Below, piece by piece: positions 7,112 through 9,780 of a stretch of DNA of 9,780 bases. Origin of the DNA: DASSCW01 sp036555005 (GTDB lineage Bacteria; Chloroflexota; Limnocylindria; QHBO01); NCBI GenBank assembly GCA_036555005.1, contig DATBME010000057.1:1-9780 (forward strand). The letters are read 5' to 3'. The position numbers were made by a program, and so were the translations under genes. The notes beneath the pieces are model-generated. The model saw only the letters and a list, made by a program, of their open reading frames with translations, ran no database searches and was not told the origin of the DNA. The number at the start of each line of letters is the position of its first letter. Position 1 is the first letter of the stretch.

Positions 7112-7834
7112 ATGCGTCGCTCGCTGTCAGGCATGCTGCTGCCCCTGGTGCTGGCGGTCGCCGGCGTGGCGCTCATCATCGTGGGCCAGCTGGACCTCGA
7201 CTCGCCGCCGGCGTCGAGCCTGCCGCCGATCCCCGATCCGACCGCCACCCCGGTGGCGCTGGCCACGCCCAGCCCACCAAGCGCCTCCGGCGAACCGAGC
7301 GCCACCGAGGCGCCCACGCCGGAGCCGACGCCCATCCCCAGGGACTGGGTGGCGGTCCAGCTCCAGATCGAGTCGGTGGGCATCAACGTCCCGGTGCACA
7401 AGTGCACGAACGTGGCCTGCGACTCGTTCCCGGCGGACGACAGCGCCTTCATCCTGCGCGAGGCCTCGCAGCCGGGACGCGGCACCAACGCCTACATCTT
7501 CGCGCACGCCGTGCAGCACCTGTTCAAGCCGCTGTGGAACGTGCAGCTGGGCGCTCGCGTCAAGATCCTGATGTCCGACGGCGCGGTGCTGCGCTACGTG
7601 GTGACCGAGGTCCATCCCAACGTCCCCTGCCCGGACGACAACCCGCCGAACCCGAACCTCAACCCGGATGCGCTCGGGGTCGAGCTGCCGCTGGCGCTGC
7701 AGGAGGCGGAGGACTGCGCGGAGGGCGTCGCCTGGACGCAGCCCACCGACCACGAGCGGCTGACCATGCAGACGAGCCAGGGCTACAACCGCAACTGGGG
7801 CGAGCTGGTGGTGGTGGCCGACCCGGTCGAGTAG
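7112..7834 (+). CDS. Membrane-anchored sortase-family protein with Ser at the expected Cys position
   Basis: The product is 240 aa. Residues 1-27 form a positively charged N-terminus plus one hydrophobic helix (signal anchor). Residues ~30-77 form a Pro/Thr/Ser/Ala-rich extracellular linker. Residues ~78-240 read as a sortase beta-barrel: VQLQIESVGINVPV (82-95) as the first strands, GRGTNAYIFAHAVQHLF (122-138) with His132 at the catalytic His position, a LWNVQLGARVKI segment equivalent to the usual L..L..GD.V, and LTMQTS..YNRNWGELVVVA (217-236), equivalent to TLxTC...R. The catalytic Cys position is Ser222 (codon AGC at 7775-7777), while Arg227 could serve as the catalytic Arg. Four other Cys (98, 103, 173, 202) lie in loops and could form disulfides. 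A normal sortase would cleave a C-terminal sorting signal and transfer the protein; without the Cys, activity is doubtful. No sortase substrate is seen nearby. The upstream in-frame extension is antisense to otsB and was discarded. The family call is fairly sure; the class is not. Confidence 0.75.
   Translation: MRRSLSGMLLPLVLAVAGVALIIVGQLDLDSPPASSLPPIPDPTATPVALATPSPPSASGEPSATEAPTPEPTPIPRDWVAVQLQIESVGINVPVHKCTNVACDSFPADDSAFILREASQPGRGTNAYIFAHAVQHLFKPLWNVQLGARVKILMSDGAVLRYVVTEVHPNVPCPDDNPPNPNLNPDALGVELPLALQEAEDCAEGVAWTQPTDHERLTMQTSQGYNRNWGELVVVADPVE
7783..7834. other. 52-base convergent coding overlap between the sortase-like gene and the MFS gene
   Basis: The sortase-like frame stops at 7834 on the plus strand, and the MFS frame stops with TAG at 7785-7783 on the minus strand. 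The shared bases encode the last ~17 residues of both proteins: the final beta-strand of the sortase, and a polar Ser/Thr-rich tail of the transporter. Confidence 0.85.
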
Positions 7835-9438
7835 TCCTCGTCCTCGGCGCGGAGGCCGGCCGCCGGACGCGGCGCGCCCACCAGCAGCGCCGGCAGGATG
7901 GTCGCCAGCGCGACGCCCAGGGCGATGGTCAGCACCAGGCTCAGCACATCGGCCGCCTCCTGCCGGGACCACACTTCCAGCAGGTCCACCAGGGCCAGGC
8001 TGGATCGCGGGTCGACGCCCACGAACTCGGGGTGGCCGAGCTGCGTCACCAGCGCGTCGCGCCGTGCCGGGTCGTTGATGAGGGCGGTCAGGTCGTTGAT
8101 TCGGTTCTGGCCGATGCTGGTCAGCAGCGCCAGGCCGACGCTCATCCCCACCGTGCGGGTGATCTGCAGCATCGCGCTCGCCACGCCATAGGCCGATGCC
8201 CCGGCGGCCTCGACCGCGGCAGTCGCCCGCGGCGAGACGGTCAGCCCGAAGCCGCCGCCGAAGATGGCCAGGTCGCGGGCCAGCCGATCGATACCGGTGT
8301 CGGTCCCCCATCCGATGGCCAGGAACAGCCCGGCCGCGGTGAGCGCCACCCCCAGCACGGCGGTCAGCCGCTCGCCGGCGACGGCCGACAGCAGCCCACC
8401 GGCCACGGCTCCCACCGCGATGGCCGCGGTCAGGGCCGTCAGCGCCAGGGCCGATTGATCGGCGCCGGCGTTCAGCACCCGGTTGACGAACACGGGTCCG
8501 CCGATGATGGCGGTGGCCAGCGTGTAGCCGGTCAGCAGGCTCACCGCGTTCGAGGCGGAGAAGCTGCGGTTGGCGAACAGGCGGGGGTCGACCAGGGGCG
8601 CGCGCATCCGCAGCTCCACCACGACGAAGGCGACCAGGCTGGCGGTCGCCAGCGCGAAGCCGCCCAGGATCAGCGGATCGGCCCAGCCGCGCTCGCCGGC
8701 CACGGTCAGGGCGCCGATCCCCGACAGCAGCGCCACGCTGATCAGCAGCGCCCCGACCAGGTCGAGGCGGCCCGGCGTGCGGGGCGTCTCGACCCCGCCG
8801 GCCACCACGTAGATCAGCAGCAGGGTGATGATCCCGGCCGGCACGTTCAGGAAGAAGATCCACTGCCAGGCGGCCAGGTCCACGCCGGGCAGCGGCAGGT
8901 TGAAGCCGAGCAGCACCCAGGCCGCGTAGGCGGGGCCGATGGCCATTCCCACGTAGGTCGCCGCCCCCTCCACCCCCAGCGCCGCCGCCCTGGCGCGGCC
9001 GACGAACAGGTGGCTGGCCAGCGCCATCGACAGCGGCACCATGGCGCCGCCGCCGAAGCCCTGCACCGCCCGCGACGCGATCAGCCACTCGAGGCCCGCC
9101 TCCGGGCCGGCCAGCCGGCTCAGCCCGGCGCCCAGGCTGCCGGCGCAGAAGAGCGCCAGCGCCACCACGTACAGCCGCCGTGCGCCCCACAAGTCCGCCG
9201 CGCGGCCGGCCAGTGGCATGGCCACGATGTAGGCCAGCAGGTACGCATTCACGATCCAGGAGGCGCGCGCCAGGCTGGCCCAGCCCCCGAAGTCGGCCAC
9301 GATCGCCGGCAGCGCGATCGCCACCACCATCAGCTCTGCACCCCCCAGGAAGACGCCCAGCGAGGCGACCACCAGCACCGCCCAGGCGGCAGCGGGGTGC
9401 ATGCGCAGGGTCGGCTGGGCGGTCGGCTGGGGCGTCAC
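7783..9438 (-). CDS. MFS exporter, DHA2 (14-TM, EmrB/QacA-like) family
   Basis: This inner-membrane, proton-driven exporter is predicted to efflux a drug-like or other small molecule; the substrate cannot be read from sequence. The product is 551 aa with about 14 hydrophobic segments, as in DHA2 proteins. Seen are the TM1 region FLGGAELMVVAIALP (30-44), motif A GRAADLWGARRLY (78-90), motif B SRAVQGFGGG (122-131), a degenerate motif C GMAIGPAYAAW (164-174), the DHA2-typical WQWIFFLNVPAGI (191-203), and a long polar loop (~443-495) before the last TM. The start is the GTG at 9438, overlapping the upstream gene's TGA; an ATG at 9402 (539 aa) is an alternative that still keeps all TMs. The in-frame extension above 9438 is Arg/Gly/Pro-rich shadow sequence. 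The C-terminus after the last TM runs into the 3' end of the convergent sortase gene. It lies in an apparent operon with a membrane-protein gene upstream. Confidence 0.9.
   Translation of the reverse strand: MTPQPTAQPTLRMHPAAAWAVLVVASLGVFLGGAELMVVAIALPAIVADFGGWASLARASWIVNAYLLAYIVAMPLAGRAADLWGARRLYVVALALFCAGSLGAGLSRLAGPEAGLEWLIASRAVQGFGGGAMVPLSMALASHLFVGRARAAALGVEGAATYVGMAIGPAYAAWVLLGFNLPLPGVDLAAWQWIFFLNVPAGIITLLLIYVVAGGVETPRTPGRLDLVGALLISVALLSGIGALTVAGERGWADPLILGGFALATASLVAFVVVELRMRAPLVDPRLFANRSFSASNAVSLLTGYTLATAIIGGPVFVNRVLNAGADQSALALTALTAAIAVGAVAGGLLSAVAGERLTAVLGVALTAAGLFLAIGWGTDTGIDRLARDLAIFGGGFGLTVSPRATAAVEAAGASAYGVASAMLQITRTVGMSVGLALLTSIGQNRINDLTALINDPARRDALVTQLGHPEFVGVDPRSSLALVDLLEVWSRQEAADVLSLVLTIALGVALATILPALLVGAPRPAAGLRAEDEDYSTGSATTTSSPQLRL
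9435..9438 (-). other. GTGA start/stop overlap of the upstream membrane-protein gene and the MFS gene
   Basis: On the minus strand the MFS GTG (9438-9436) overlaps the upstream TGA (9437-9435). This implies co-transcription and coupled translation of the two membrane proteins, and supports the GTG start. Confidence 0.7.
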
Positions 9439-9780
9439 AGGTCGGCGCGCTCCAGCGCGGCCGCCGCCAGGATCAGCGCCACGGCGGCGGCGACCAGGGC
9501 CGTGCCGCCGGCGCGCAGCGCGTCGGCGATCGGGCGGGCCTGGTGCGTCAGGTCGCCCAGGATGGCCAGGCCCGCCGCCGGCGCGGGCGCGGCAGACAGA
9601 GCCGGTCCAGTACCCAGCGCGGCCAGCAGCAGGAGCGTCGCCGTCAGCAGCAGGCTGACGACCCCGGCCGGCACCGGGCGGAGCAGCGCCCCCAGCAGCA
9701 GGCCGATCGCCACCGCGGCGGCCCCGGCGGCCGCGACGCCGGCCAGCGGGGCCACGAACGGCCACGCGTCGCCCGCGTCG
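9435..9780 (-). CDS. C-terminal part of a membrane protein, possibly an ABC-2-type transporter permease (5' truncated)
   Basis: The frame is open to the window edge, so the N-terminus lies outside (about 115 residues visible). A GTG at 9755 could start a 106-aa protein, but the sequence before it (DAGDAWPF) continues without a stop and reads as protein. Three or so hydrophobic segments alternate with short loops: roughly PLAGVAAAGAAAVAIGLLLGALL, then VVSLLLTATLLLLAALG, then a last TM (TALVAAAVALILAAAAL) ending in LERADL. A polar stretch (ILGDLTHQARPIADALRAG) just before the last TM, followed by a short charged end, resembles the C-terminus of ABC-2/GldF/NosY-type permeases, where a similar segment precedes the final helix. 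This resemblance is weak, because the composition is so Ala/Leu-rich; another polytopic membrane protein is possible. Confidence 0.45.
   Translation of the reverse strand, partial: DAGDAWPFVAPLAGVAAAGAAAVAIGLLLGALLRPVPAGVVSLLLTATLLLLAALGTGPALSAAPAPAAGLAILGDLTHQARPIADALRAGGTALVAAAVALILAAAALERADL

Noticed and set aside
7835..7880. GC-rich inverted-looking sequence after the sortase stop (ggccggccgccgg), considered as a terminator.
   Set aside because: There is no T-tract, it lies within the MFS coding region, and such GC palindromes are common by chance in this composition.
7127..9190. 687-codon minus-strand frame overlapping both the MFS and sortase genes.
   Set aside because: It is an Arg/Gly-rich shadow in a different frame from the MFS gene. 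It has no membrane segments, and the real genes explain the region.
9439..9765. 109-codon N-terminal extension of the MFS protein.
   Set aside because: It lies out of frame over the upstream membrane-protein gene and is an Arg/Gly/Pro-rich shadow; the transporter starts at the GTG overlap.

Overview
This is a very GC-rich, almost wall-to-wall coding bacterial window (eight genes, two of them cut by the window edges). No RNA gene, insertion sequence, CRISPR array or long intergenic region is visible. The largest confirmed non-coding gap is the 39 bases between the divergent otsB and sortase genes. Gene content and style fit a high-GC Chloroflexota-like or actinobacterial genome: complex I in nuoL-M-N order, an actinobacterial/Chloroflexota-style GT20 trehalose synthase, and a Pro/Thr-linker sortase. 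I lean towards an uncultured Chloroflexota lineage, but this is a guess from style, not proof.

Layout. (1) Bases 1-4729, plus strand: the 3' end of the complex I operon. It holds nuoL (5' end outside the window), nuoM (ATGA overlap with nuoL) and nuoN (15 bases after nuoM). These are the three antiporter-like, proton-pumping membrane subunits, and all their key Glu/Lys residues are intact. (2) Bases 4734-6257, plus strand: otsA (trehalose-6-phosphate synthase) starts on GTG only 4 bases after the nuoN stop, so it is probably carried on the nuo transcript. (3) Bases 6254-7072, minus strand: otsB (trehalose-6-phosphate phosphatase) is convergent to otsA, and the two genes share one palindromic CTAG as their stop codons. 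Together they make a complete OtsA/OtsB trehalose pathway, but in opposite orientation and so under different promoters. (4) Bases 7112-7834, plus strand: a membrane-anchored sortase-fold protein divergent from otsB. It follows an extended -10 promoter so close to the ATG that the mRNA is probably leaderless. Its expected catalytic Cys is a Ser. (5) Bases 7783-9438, minus strand: a 14-TM DHA2-type MFS exporter whose last ~17 codons lie antisense to the 3' end of the sortase gene. (6) Bases 9435-9780, minus strand: the C-terminal part of a membrane protein, tentatively an ABC-2-type permease, coupled to the MFS gene by a GTGA overlap.

The most interesting points are the apparent Cys-to-Ser change in the sortase, the two kinds of convergent gene overlap (CTAG shared stop; 52-base antisense overlap), and the trehalose synthase gene appended to the complex I operon. 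I do not see a clear new multi-gene system here; most of the window is recognisable housekeeping and transport.
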